Shown one piece after another: positions 42,354 through 54,000 of a stretch of 64,000 nucleotides of DNA (position 1 is its first letter; every line of letters begins with the position of its first letter). The stretch comes from Tieghemostelium lacteum (taxonomy: Eukaryota; Evosea; Eumycetozoa; Dictyosteliales; Raperosteliaceae). Under the pieces are notes generated by a model that was not told the origin of the DNA, searched no databases, and saw only the letters and a list, made by a program, of their open reading frames with translations. The stretch spans positions 868,001-932,000 of the forward strand of contig LODT01000022.1 in assembly GCA_001606155.1 (NCBI GenBank), read 5' to 3'. The position numbers and the translations under genes were made by a program.

Positions 42354-45300
42354 TTATTTAGCTCTAATGGAACCAATTTCTACAGCATTAATGGTTTGTA
42401 CTACAGCTTTTGCAAGACCTTTAGCACATTTAACCAATTGAGCTTTATTGGAAGATGGGTCATCATCTTCAGAGGCAGCTTTAACAGCAGCAATAATTTT
42501 CAATTGTACAGTAAAGTTTTTGGCAGCTTGAGCAGCAGTGATAATTTGTTCTTTGAGTTTTGGATCAGTACATTTAGCTGCGGTTTCTTTGGCTTGTTGG
42601 AGATAGGTATTCACATGTTCTGATAATTGTTTGGAACAATTGATCATACCAACTTTATCATTGGAAGAAGCAGCAATAGAGAGATTCTTGAGGATTGAAC
42701 CGATATCCGATGCAGTACTGTAGAGTTTACCTTCTGCAGTGGATTTATCTTGGTTGAGCATTTTAGTACGTTCTGCAATCTTTTGGGCAGCTGCAAGTAC
42801 TTCATCTTGTTGAGCTTTCTCACGTTCTTCTTTTTCTCTTTGTAAACGTTCTCTTTCTAATCTTTCTTGTTCTTCTTTTTCTTTTTTGGCTTTGGCTTCT
42901 TTTTCATCTTTTTCTTTTTGAGCCTCTTGAACGATTGTTTGATGAATTGATTTTGCTTCGTTGACTTTGGACTCTAGAGTTTTGGCATCTAGTTGATTAG
43001 CACCTTTAGCAAGTTGTTGAACAGTTTGGTCTAATTTCTTTACTTGTTCTTGAAGTTTTTGTTTTCTCTCTGGGTTGGAAGTGTGATTAGCCAAGACATT
43101 AGCCAAGATGGATTCCTCATTCAGAGACTTGACAGTAGTATCAATAAGAGTTTGAGTTGATTTCTTATCATTTGGATTATTCTTGATTTGTACAGCTAGT
43201 TGATTAATTTCATTGCTGACCACTTTATCATTTTGAATAATCTTTTCTTCTGGTGTCTTATTAGTCAATGAAACAACTTTAGTGATATCACCAATGGCAT
43301 TTTGTGATTGTCCATTGATTGATTGTTTGGCAACTGTAGTGTCACCAGTCATCAATGCATTGTTACCTGTAGCTATAATGGAAGGTAATGAGTTCTTACT
43401 TAGACTCTCTAAACCTTTAACCAACTGATCACGGTTCTCAACATCTGGGAGATGGTTCTCCAAGAGTGATATTCTCTTCTCAGTATCCTTTAGACTATTT
43501 ACAGCTTCACCCAATGCCTTTTGATCATTGGATTGAACTGAATTGTTCATTCTCTGAATGTCATTGGTAGCCTTCATCAAAACCTTCTCTAATACATCCT
43601 TAGGTTGACTACTATCTTTACTTGAAGATACAACAGCTTTACCTAAAAGATCTTTAGCTTGGTTGACTAACTGATTCAATTCTCTATCTAGATTCTGATC
43701 ACTTGGTTTACCAGCTAGATTATTTGCAGTATTGGAAATTGGTTGGGTGAGAGCTTTAAGTTTCTCAGCAACTTCATTAAGAGCAACTTTCTTATGTTGA
43801 TCACGAACTGATTCAGAGGCAGTCTTAATAAGTTGAACAACATCAGTAACCTCTTCTTTAAACTGTTTCAAATTGTTATCAGTCTGTTGTTTGTTACCTG
43901 ATTTACTTGATTTCTTTACCTGGTCAAGAGACTCTGCAATCTTTACAGCTTGAGCCATGATTCTATCATCATTAGATTGGGTTGAAGCTACAATTACATT
44001 ATTGGCACTATGTGAACTTGAATCCAAATGTTGTTTCAATTGTTTCAATTTATCAGGTTGATTAGCAATAGATGGATTAGTCTCTATAAATTGATTGGTT
44101 TGGTCAAGTTTCTTTTCAAGATCTTGAATTGCAATGGCGATATCTCTCTTTAGGAATGGATCTTGTACCTTATCATTAAATGACTTTAATAACTCAATCT
44201 TTTGTTGTTGTTCACCGTATTTGTGAGCATCAATTGCGTCCTTAACCTGTTTGCTATTTCCATTTTGAAGAACTTGTGAGAATTGGTCTAATTCTTTTTT
44301 GATATTCTGAGCAGTTTGGATAATAACTTCTTCAGGAACCTTATTGGAAGATGCAGCAATCAATTGAGCCATAAGTACACGAGTTTGTGCAGATGCCTCT
44401 TGAACTTTAGCTTTAGCAGCTGCATTTCCAGGATTAGCAAGAGACTCTTTGACAGCAGCTTGCAAGACCAAAGCCTGTTTCTCAAGTTTATCAGAGAGTT
44501 CATTGATGGCTCTCTTTTGTGGTAGATTATCAGTATGCTCTGCAATATGCTTACTCAATTGAATCTGTTGTTTAATACCATTGAGTGCCTTTTGAATAGA
44601 ATCATTTGCCTCTTGGGCATTGTTGATCTTAACAGCTTTCTCCATACGATGTAGTTCTTGTGCAATGGTATAAGACTTGGATTGCAAATGTTCAGATGGA
44701 TTAGTACTTGCAATGCTATTGACTTTCTCAACTTGAGATTTAAGTCTACCCAATAGAGAATACAAAGCCTCTTTAGCCTCTTTGGAATCTGGATTTGCGA
44801 GTAATTGCATAATGGATGGGAACAAATTGTTTTGTAGTGTTTCCAACTCTAAAATGGCATCTTGCAACTGTTTCTTTCTTTCAGGATCTGTAATTTCACT
44901 CTCTGCAATTCTTGCCAAAAACAATTGTCTTGTAAGTTCTTCATTGAGTTCTCTGAATGCCATTTTAATTTCATCTGGATTTCCATTGAGAATAGCCTCT
45001 TCTAGACGTTGGATAAGTTTTAGTAGATTTGGAGTACCATATACCAACTCATCAGCAGCTGACAATGAACCACCCATCAAATCTATATTGGCTTTAATAG
45101 CCTGTCTAAGTAAATCCTGAACTTCTTTTCTAGCCTGTACATCATTTGGATTGGCGACATGTTTCTTACAGGCCTCTAGTAACTGGTTAACCATTGAATT
45201 CAATTGTTGAGTTGACTCCAACAATTGTTTCTTTGCTTGAGGGTCTTTTAGAGTCTGAGCATGTTGATTTGCCAAACGTATTTGATTATTCATTTTCTTC

Positions 45301-47711
45301 ATGAGACTATTGACATCAGCCATGGATATTGGTTTACCTTCTGCCAAAAGAGTCTGAATCTTTCTCATATCCTGATCAATCTTGGAAGAGTTCTCCAAGA
45401 GTTCCTCTTCAGTTGACAATAAAATGGCATTACTCAAATCTCTGTTATTGTCACGTACCAAGTTAATACTCTGTCCAAGAGCTTGAAGGTTATCTGGAGT
45501 CAACTCAACAAGATTAGCTTTAACAGCCTTAACAAGTTCCGGAGCGGTACTTGTCAAATCTACAGCTCTTTCCTTGATTCTAGCAGCACGATTCTCGTCA
45601 ACTTCTGCAATATTAATACTAGCAAGTTCAGCAAGAGATGCTTGGTTCTTGACTTGCTCAATAATAGCCTTCAATGTCTGAATTGATTGTTCTTGATCAC
45701 TGTTCTTTATAGAGTGTACCAATTGAGTTAATTTAGCTTCAAGTTCCCTAGTGTTATTAGCAATCAATTCCTTAGAGACTGCACCTGTAATACCACCTTT
45801 AAGTGAATCAATACTAGCAATAACATCATCCAAAGCCTGAATAGCAGAAGGATTAGAAGGATCATCAACAGCCTTATTAGAGGCTCCATACAAATCATTA
45901 ATCAAATCAGCCAATTGTTCATCAACTTTCAAAATTGCAGATTCTAAAGCTTGTTGAACAGTCTGATCTTGAGTTGTTCTAGACAAGGCTTTAGCCATAT
46001 CCAATTGGTCATACAAATGTGCACGAACCTGTCTAAGGGCCTTCTGAGTTTCTTTCTTATCACCATCCATTACAGCCTTCTTTAAAGCTCTCATGTCATC
46101 ATCTATAGTTGAATGAATCTTATAGAGTTGTTCAGCACTTCCCAAACTTGTAACTTGTACCAAATCCCTACCACATTTTTGTAATTGGTCGAGGTTTTCG
46201 TGCATGTCTTGTTGAATCTTTGGATTGAATGGTGACTTTGCCAAATCACCAGTTTGAGTCTCCAATTTACCTATAATGACTTCACCTCTATCACGGTTCT
46301 GGTAGAGTACCTTTTCAATTTGAGCTTTAGTCTTGGCGTCATCAACAGTCTTTGTGAAACCCTCTGTCAATACAATAACCTCAACAAAACGTTCACGTAA
46401 TTCCGGTATGTTTCTGTAGAGTTCTATAGTATCTGATTTTACAACATTTCCTCTCATAATCTCAATCATATCCTCTAAAGTCTTATCAGCATTTGCAATA
46501 TCATTTGAAGATATTCTTTGTGCACTATTAACCATCTGATTGGATGCATCTTGAATTGTACCCAAATTCATCTTTAATCTTTCAAACAATGTCTTATTAT
46601 CTGGATTTGCTAATAAATCTTCAACAGCTTGTCCAAATTGTGCTATAATTGTATCTAATACCTAATTTTTTATATGTATTAGTAAAGCATCAATAAAGAT
46701 GTAATTATTAAAACATACATTTTGAGCATTGGAAGCAGCATCTTCTAATTTCTTCTTTTGATAAGGGTCAGCAGATTTTGCAAGAGCTTTAGAGATTACA
46801 ATTTGATCATTTAGAGATTTTTTGATGGCTTTGAGAGCTCTGGCAGCTTCAGCTCCATCACCTGCTTGAATGGCCGATAGAAGTTTCTCTCTTTCATGTG
46901 CAATTAGGATACCAGCATCTTTTAGATCATCTTCATCTCTAAGATCTAGACCTTGAATCATGGAGAGATCAAAAGGTGATTTAGAAGACAAACGTGCTAC
47001 AACTACAATCTCTTCAATTACATTGAGAAGAGTCTTAAATACCTTATGTCCTTCTTGGAATGAGAATTTATCATTTGGATTCTTTTGATAGTTTGCAAAG
47101 TGTTGTAATATAATGGGTATCTCTACTTTTAATGATGTATTAGCTTCTTCAAAACGTCTCTTGTAAGAGTAATCATCAATTTCATTGACTCTCTTGTTTA
47201 CGACTTTACCCAATTCCACCATACCTGTAACCAAATCCTGTGCAGCTTGTGCAAAGAATGATTCACCAGGTTCCAATCCAACGAATATCTTTAGTTTAGA
47301 TTCAGTCTTTCTAGCAATTTTTATAGTTCTTGTAACCTCATAGAGATCAGCTTGTTGTAGTAGAACTACCATGTGTTCCATGATACCTTTTGCACCTTTA
47401 AGTAAACTCTTTTTTGCAGGTTTGTTGAATGGCATATTAGAAAGTATAGTAGCACTCTCAACCAACAATGTAGTTGACTCTGTTATAAGGTCACAAGTTG
47501 CATTCATTTTATTCTTCATTTCCTCCTGATTGAAATTTTTCCATAGTTCTGATGACTTTCTAGCTAGATCCACTAGATAATCTACTGTTGATTTCACACC
47601 TTGTGCACCTGGTAGAATATTTGGAATAGCTGCATTACTTTCATCAGCTTCCACTGAATATAATACCATGGATGACACTGCATCACTAATTGCCTCTAAT
47701 AACTGTTCCAT
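42354..47711 (-). CDS. Vinculin-family protein with repeated helical-bundle modules
   Basis: Two exons, 47711-46719 and 46661-42354, joined across a 57-bp intron (GTATGT donor, TTAG acceptor) to give 1,766 residues. The first 250 residues align by pattern with the vinculin D1 domain (MEQLLEAISDAVSSMVLYSV, then SLLKGAKGIMEHMVVLLQQA and VTRTIKIARKTESKL). From about 210 onward helical modules recur every 115-137 residues, each centred on an NP loop (KNPNDK, ANPDNK, FNPKIQ, SNPSAI, TPDNLQ, ANPNDV, ANPDSK, ANPGNA, TNPSIA, KPSDQN). A highly charged Glu/Lys/Arg helix (about 1575-1615) takes the place of vinculin's Pro-rich hinge and leads to a last helical domain. Vinculin relatives link actin to adhesion sites; actin binding here is inferred. 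Human vinculin has 1,066 residues, so this is much longer. Confidence 0.78.
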
Positions 47712-48225
47712 CTTTTATTCCTATTCTATTAATGATCACTAACACCAAAACAGTAAAATATAAATAATATAAATAATATAATACAAAAAAAAATGATCTG
47801 TATTAGGTGTGTTCTAATAATAAAAATTATTTTTTAATTTTTTCAAAAATCAATTAAGTGGGTTTTGGGTTGATGGATTATAAAAGCAGTGTTAAAATGA
47901 AACCTTTATTTTTATCGCACACATGTAAAAAATGATAAAAAGGAGAGTATTTATTTAGATTTTAATTATTTTGTATCACTGCAGTGAATATTTATTCAAC
48001 TACATATTGAAGCAGATGCGGCGTCTCAAATGTTTAGAAAATCTAATGTCTCATCCCAATAAACAATATTATTACACCAATATTTATATAACTTATAAAT
48101 ATAATTTTAATTTGATTATGGTTCAAAAAAAAGTTTGAGAAAACTAACAGATTAGATTGTTTATTATTATGATTTTGAATTTTTGATAATCAATTGAGAA
48201 ATGATTTTTTAATTCCAGTTATAAA
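47712..48225. promoter_or_regulatory. Shared upstream region of vinculin-like (-) and ankyrin-like (+) genes
   Basis: 514 bp between divergent starts, AT-rich with A and T runs. A short less AT-rich patch (about 48012-48060) shows no recognised element. It probably contains both promoters. Confidence 0.4.
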
Positions 48226-50343
48226 ATGACTGATGATTTTGAAATATCTTTTTTTAGGGTATTTGGAAATAAGGTATTAACAAATTATATATTTAAATGG
48301 GTAAAAGAATTTTATAAAGAAATAGGTTATATATCCTATAGTTATGAAGAATTGCCATTAGAGTACCTGATACAGTATCAGAGATTTGATATTATTAAGG
48401 AAAAGTTTAGGTTAGGTGAAAGGTATTGGTTAGCTTTGGATTTCTCTAGAGAGAACATGTCAATATTTCTTCAAGAGGTTGAGGATTTTGAATTATTTAA
48501 AATGGTGTTTGAAAACTATAGAGAAACTGTCATTCAAACTGTAAATAACCTTACTCATAATCATGATGTGATTATAGTGTGTAGAGATTACAGATGGGTT
48601 AACTATATGGTTGAAGAAGGACTTGTGAATCTAACTACTCGGTACAAAGGTAGATCTATATTACTTGATAATATAAGATGTGTTGATATTTTCATATTTG
48701 CAATCAATACACAGTATCCACACAGTCATTTCTACAATTTCAGTAAACCATTGACATTTAGTAAACTGGATTTTTTTAAATATTTGGATTTGTCTCAGAA
48801 TGAAAAGAGAGATGATGTAGTTCATTGTATTTATAATCATGGTACTGTGGATCAGTTGATTGAAATTGTGGGTACATGTAGATGGACTCTATTAGAAAGA
48901 CTACCAAGATCTATACCAATGCTTAAAAGACACTTTGAAATGGTGAAATGGTTGTGTGAGAATAAGTTTATCAAGTCATCTCAACTTGTTCCTATGGAGT
49001 CTTTGGCAAGCTACGAAAACACGGATGCTTTAAACTATGTAAATTCTAAATTTGGTAATAATAATATGAATAGTATGGATTGGAGTATAAATAACAATGA
49101 CTCTTATGGATTTCCAGTTATAAAATGTATGGAAATTGCTAAACTAAATCCAGAGTTATTCTCAAAGATTCCTCTGAAGCACCATGTTTCCAATGGTGTA
49201 CCTTTGGATATCATAAAGTATCTAGTAAATTATAAAAACACCGGTGTCTTTTGTAATTTTGATACTCTATCCTATGCAAAATCAGTAGAAGAACTTGAAT
49301 ATCTGTTGACATTGTACTATGATACGATTTACTACCAGCCACCTAGTCAACTTTTGAAATCACCATTCTTTAATAACATGGATATCAAGTTATTAGAGGT
49401 ATTGAATAAGAACCGTTTATACTTGGATTTCAGTGGTACTGAAATGGGCTGCTATCTAGGTAATTTAGAAGGTCTAAAATACCACTTAGAAAACCTAAAT
49501 AGTAAATATATAATACCATCCAGTTTTATATTTTCCATTCAAACTAGGAATATAGAGGTTTTGAAATACATTATGAAAACTCAACCTCATTTATCTAATG
49601 TATTACTAAAGAATACAGGAGCATCATTCCTTCAGAAAATGTTGAATGAAGGTAGATTAGATGTTGCCCAATATCTAATGGACACAGTACCACTAGTATT
49701 AAAAGAGGCATTCAATTTACATTTCCATGGATTAAAACTACCAAGAAATTTCTACCAGTTCTATGAGATTATTTTACCAAGGGTACCTAAATTTCAATGG
49801 GCATGTTACTTTATAAAAACCAATATCTATGATATGGTAAAGTTCTTTCCAAATAATAGAAAACAGGTAGTACCTGGTCATTTTGATCTTAAATTATTGA
49901 TAGAGAATAACTATCTATTGATGATAGGTAATATTATTAATCATAGTTACTTATTGCCAGTCACTAAGATAAATTACAAACTACTGACTGATATAATAAC
50001 TGAACAAACACTAAGAATAATTTACAAGAGAATAGAATCACAAGATTATAAAGTTCAGTTGTTTTGTAATTGGATTATCTATTTAGTCAAATGTTCCAAC
50101 GTAGAAGATCTCTGTAGAATTGTTCAATTATTTAAAAACATTCAATTCAATAGACTAAATTTAAAGTCATTTATAATCTTATCAAAATCATCTTCTACAA
50201 TTTTAGGTCAAATTGAAAATCTACAACTTCCAACAGAACATCAAGCCTATCTTAACGAAATCCTCAATAACATTTTAATTACCTGTGATTACAATTTTGA
50301 TGATTTAGTAATACCTAAAATATCTAATGTACAAAATAAATAA
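48226..50343 (+). CDS. Ankyrin-like multicopy-family protein of dictyostelids
   Basis: 705 residues in one exon. The opening FFRVFGNKVLTNYIFKWVKE and the following LPLEYLIQYQRFDIIKEKF are the usual start of a large dictyostelid family whose members carry degenerate ankyrin-type helical repeats. Later segments such as LEVLNKNRLYLDFSGTEMGC, LKYHLENLN, IEVLKYIMKT and LDVAQYLMDTV fit that pattern. Canonical ankyrin signatures are weak, so the fold is an inference. Function unknown. A fragment of a paralogue lies directly downstream. Confidence 0.65.
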   Translation: MTDDFEISFFRVFGNKVLTNYIFKWVKEFYKEIGYISYSYEELPLEYLIQYQRFDIIKEKFRLGERYWLALDFSRENMSIFLQEVEDFELFKMVFENYRETVIQTVNNLTHNHDVIIVCRDYRWVNYMVEEGLVNLTTRYKGRSILLDNIRCVDIFIFAINTQYPHSHFYNFSKPLTFSKLDFFKYLDLSQNEKRDDVVHCIYNHGTVDQLIEIVGTCRWTLLERLPRSIPMLKRHFEMVKWLCENKFIKSSQLVPMESLASYENTDALNYVNSKFGNNNMNSMDWSINNNDSYGFPVIKCMEIAKLNPELFSKIPLKHHVSNGVPLDIIKYLVNYKNTGVFCNFDTLSYAKSVEELEYLLTLYYDTIYYQPPSQLLKSPFFNNMDIKLLEVLNKNRLYLDFSGTEMGCYLGNLEGLKYHLENLNSKYIIPSSFIFSIQTRNIEVLKYIMKTQPHLSNVLLKNTGASFLQKMLNEGRLDVAQYLMDTVPLVLKEAFNLHFHGLKLPRNFYQFYEIILPRVPKFQWACYFIKTNIYDMVKFFPNNRKQVVPGHFDLKLLIENNYLLMIGNIINHSYLLPVTKINYKLLTDIITEQTLRIIYKRIESQDYKVQLFCNWIIYLVKCSNVEDLCRIVQLFKNIQFNRLNLKSFIILSKSSSTILGQIENLQLPTEHQAYLNEILNNILITCDYNFDDLVIPKISNVQNK

Positions 50344-50387
50344 AAGTGATTCTTAAAACTTTTAAAATATCTTCAGTTTGATATTAG

Positions 50388-50570
50388 ATGGAATCATTAA
50401 CAGAAGACTTATTTTTTAGAGTGTATAAAAGAGGATATGTATCATACATTTTCAGAATTATCATTGGAATTTTTGATAAGGAATAAAAAACTTCATTTGA
50501 TATTCAATTTAAAACTAGTGGTCATGATTTTAAATCCTGTTATCCAAAGAAGATTTTTTGGATAAACTAT
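50388..50570 (+). pseudogene. Relic of an ankyrin-like family paralogue
   Basis: ATG 50388 opens a frame reading MESLTEDLFFRVYKRGYVSY then IFRIIIGIF, which resembles the start of the 48226 protein (FFRVFGNKVLTNYIFKWV). It meets a stop, and the next family segment continues in another frame (ELSLEFLIRNKKLHLIFN, against ELPLEYLIQYQRFDIIKE). Only about the first 60 residues' worth is left; nothing family-like is seen after about 50570. It is a truncated duplicate or the residue of a deletion. Confidence 0.65.
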
Positions 50571-50741
50571 ATCATATACCATATTTTGGTGTCCAATTAA
50601 AATATAGAAAATCAAGGAATTTAAAATGTGGTAAATATATAAATTTAAAAGTGTTGATGTGGGAAAGTTGTGGGGGTGAAAGGTAGTGTATATTAAAAAT
50701 TAATAATTACATTCTTATTATTTTAAAAGTGTGATGTGATA

Positions 50742-52121
50742 ATGAAAGCATATTTATCAAATATAAATATATTATTCTTTATATTATTTATAAATTTTAT
50801 TTATTTTATTGTAATTTCATATAGGTATTCATTATTAATTCACAATAAAGAAAGAGAAGTAAATTTACTATCCGAACAACTTCAAGTTGAAAAAGAAATC
50901 AATTTAGACCTATCTTTAAAATATAGGTTACAATTAGAAACAAATAAAGAAATTTCAGATAAATCTTTTCAAGATCATCTCATTATACAAAATTTAAATG
51001 AAAAAGTAAACAAATATCAAGTGTCTTTAAAAACCAGTCAATTTAAACAGAATGAGAATGGCACTATACCTATTGTTATACTTACTTGTAACAGACCCGA
51101 CTATTTAAATATAACAATACATTCATTGTTAAGGTAGGTTTTGTCTATTTTGAAGGTGTTAAAGGATATTAATATATCTAATATTAGGATTAGAAAGAAT
51201 AGTATAAAGAATCCTATATTTATATCACATGATTGTAATGATAGTAAGACATTAGAAATGTTAGAGAATGAATTTCAAAAAGAGATTATAGTACTAAGGA
51301 ATCCTAATAGAGGTGCTGTAAATGAAACTTATAGAGCAATTTCTAGACACTATAAATGGATATTAGGAGAGATGTTTGATAAATTAAATTATCAGTCATT
51401 GATCATTTTGGAAGATGATTTAAAGGTATCTTTGGATTTTATAGATTATTTTGATAAGATGAAGGTACTGCTATATAAAGAATCTTCATTATTTTGTGTA
51501 TCGGCTTGGAATGATAATGGAAAAGCTAAACATCTTAATCCAGATAGAACCAAAGCAGAAATGACATTTAAAAGAACTGATTTCTTTCCTGGACTTGGTT
51601 GGATGTTACTTCAAGGATTTTGGAGAGAGATTAGGGATAATTGGCCAATAGACTACTGGGATGATTACCTAAGAGAGAAGGATGTAGTAAAAGGTAGACA
51701 ATGTATACAACCAGAGATACCAAGAGTCAGTAACTTTGGTCTCTTGGGTGCAACCTCTGAACTACTATATATTAACAATATCAAAGATATAGTATCACTT
51801 GATGATAATGTTACGATATCTTACGAGAACTTTGATATCCATCAACTGTCTAATGAACAGTATCTAGAAGATTTCCAAAAGTCAGTAGAATCATCTAAAA
51901 TCATTCAACTTTATGAAATTGATATGTTTGGGTACCGAAATCAAACACTTAGAATTGTATACAAAGATGACTATGATTTCACATTTTATGCCAATCAATT
52001 TGGTTTGATATCAGATCTCAGAGAAGGTGTTCAGAGATGTTCCTATCACAATGTAGTGTGGTTTTATCATAAAACTAATCTTATTTATTTAACACCAAAA
52101 GAAATAAAATTTACTCTATAA
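50742..52121 (+). CDS. mgat1: Alpha-1,3-mannosyl-glycoprotein N-acetylglucosaminyltransferase I (GnT-I)
   Basis: Two exons, 50742-51133 and 51188-52121, separated by a 54-bp intron (GTAGGT donor, TATTAG acceptor) that contains an in-frame TAG; 441 residues after splicing, against 445 in human. Type II topology: short cytosolic end, one membrane anchor (about 8-30, IPHELIX-type run NILFFILFINFIYFIVIS) and a coiled stem (about 35-95). The catalytic domain has PIVILTCNRPDYL, then the splice point, SHDCN, the metal site LIILEDDLKVS, FCVSAWNDNGKAKHLNPDR, TDFFPGLGWMLL and WDDYLREKDVVKGRQC, all in GT13 order. It adds GlcNAc to Man5 N-glycans in the Golgi. It converges on the PPAT gene with 6 bp of coding overlap. 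Confidence 0.9.
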
Positions 52122-53436
52122 ATTGGGTGTTAAATCTGTAGTTGTAGTACTATTGCTCGCAGCTACCATTTTCAAATGATCCAATTCTCTTAGATAACTT
52201 GAACTAACTTTAAAATCCTCTTTGTTTTGAAGTGGACTTTCAAAATAACTTACTGAATACACCTCCAAAGGTTTCAGTTTTGTTTCTGTTCTCACCTTAT
52301 TTATATGATTAGCTGTTGGTAAAGTCTCTGGTGATATAATAATACATTCTAATCTCTCACTAGTCATTGTATTTGCATAAGGTTCAAACAACTGTAACAT
52401 CTGTTCAAACACTCATAATTAGTCATTAGATTTACCACCCAATTATCAATCAACTTTTCATACTTACATTATAGTTTACAGATGGGTTTATAGATTGTAA
52501 AAAGTTTTTGGTTTTAGTGCTTCTGTAGGTGAGGGGTTCGATAAGTTGTGAAAATTTCTTTTTTGTGAGTATAGAGTTATCAGTTACACCACATTCCATG
52601 TACTGTGAAGTCAGTACTGATCCCATAGTTAACATTACTTTGTGTCCTGGATGCATTCTATCAAATGTACCACCTAAAACATCACCTTTAAATAAAGGTG
52701 TCCATTGATTACTGATATTCTCAAAGACATCTAATGAAGAAGTATGACTACGATTGTAGTAAGACTTTGGATACAACTCCAAAGGATACTGAAACTCAGT
52801 ATCCAGAAGATGAACACTGTCAATAGACCCTAGATTTCTAGATTGTCTATCCTTGTTAATGTCATCTAAATCTATATGATCACTGTCTAGATTTTCAATA
52901 AAAACAGTGTCTATTGGGAAATTGGGTGTGGTTATTGATGATGAATGTGTAGGTTCATTTGTTGTACTTGATCTTAAGAAATTCACAGGGATGATAGAAC
53001 AATCCAATTTAGGATTATAGTTAAATGCAATCTGGTAATAGATAAACAACATCTTTTCAAAATACTTTAATGAATCATAGTATTCAGTAACCTTTTTGTT
53101 GTTGGGGTCACTTGTAAGTATCTTTTTTAATTCAACTTCAGAGGCTGACAGATCCTTTGTAAATATATCCACTATATTGCTTTTAAATATTTCATATATA
53201 TTTTGATTACAAGGTTTCTTATCTATCTTATTATTATATAACTCTAGATTTGAATAGTTATTACTATTACAACTACTACTAGTACTATTTGTATTATAAT
53301 TAATAAACTCTATATATAAACTATCTTTTACTTTTGGCAATATTGAATATAATTTTCCAATATTATAATAATGAATGCTTAAATCTTTTTTAGGTTCTAT
53401 ATTAAATAGTAATCGTAATAATGCTGATTTATACAT
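52116..53436 (-). CDS. Phosphopantetheine adenylyltransferase, eukaryotic type, with long amino extension
   Basis: Two exons, 53436-52468 and 52400-52116, intron 67 bp (GTAAGT donor, ACAG acceptor) phase 0, 417 residues. The catalytic domain (about 248-417) has GDVLGGTFDRMHPGHKVMLT with the T/HxGH nucleotide-binding motif, then YRSTKTKNFLQSINPSV and, after the splice, LECIIISPET and VSSSYLREL. These correspond to the PPAT half of animal CoA synthase. It transfers AMP from ATP to 4'-phosphopantetheine, the penultimate CoA step. No dephospho-CoA kinase domain follows, so that step must be on another gene. The first 240 residues are poorly conserved and partly Asn/Ser-rich; what they do is unknown. 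The stop codon lies within the final codons of the GnT-I gene on the other strand. Confidence 0.86.
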
Positions 53437-54000
53437 GTTGTAAATAACTGTTCAAATAAAAAAAATTTAAATGTGAAATTTGATTTCAAAAATTGGGAAA
53501 TTAATCTTAGATATACTAGAAATTTTAAAAAAGAAATAAATGGTTTCATCTAGAACTTTTTAATTGTCTTATGTTTAGAAAACTTAAATGAATAAACATT
53601 ACGTATTTAATCCTGTAAATTTAAACTTGTAAAATGGTAGATAGAAATACCTAAAAAGGTAGCAGGGAAATGGGAGTTGTAGAGTGTTGTCATGAATGAC
53701 CTTATGTATCTTCCGAAAAAATTTTAAGACATAAATATATAGATAAAAAAATCTACCTCAAGAGAAATAGTTTAAGGAATGTTTTAGGTGTATTTTCATT
53801 CTAATATATATACTTTTTAGAAAAGTTAACAAGTGTTAGAAATATGGTACAAAAGTTGTTTAAATTTAGTGTTAAGTTGTAAAATCACTATTTCATCTAA
53901 TAATGGTTCCGAATAAAAATTTAAAATTTTATTCAATAAAATCAAAATTTTTTTTTTAAATCATAGTTCAAGGGGTGTGATAAAAATCATATAAAAAAAA
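53437..54000. promoter_or_regulatory. Shared upstream region of PPAT (-) and prpC (+)
   Basis: 564 bp between divergent starts, AT-rich, with a less AT-rich patch at about 53650-53710 that I cannot assign. A TATAAA-like stretch followed by A-rich sequence directly precedes the prpC ATG at 54001. Confidence 0.4.
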
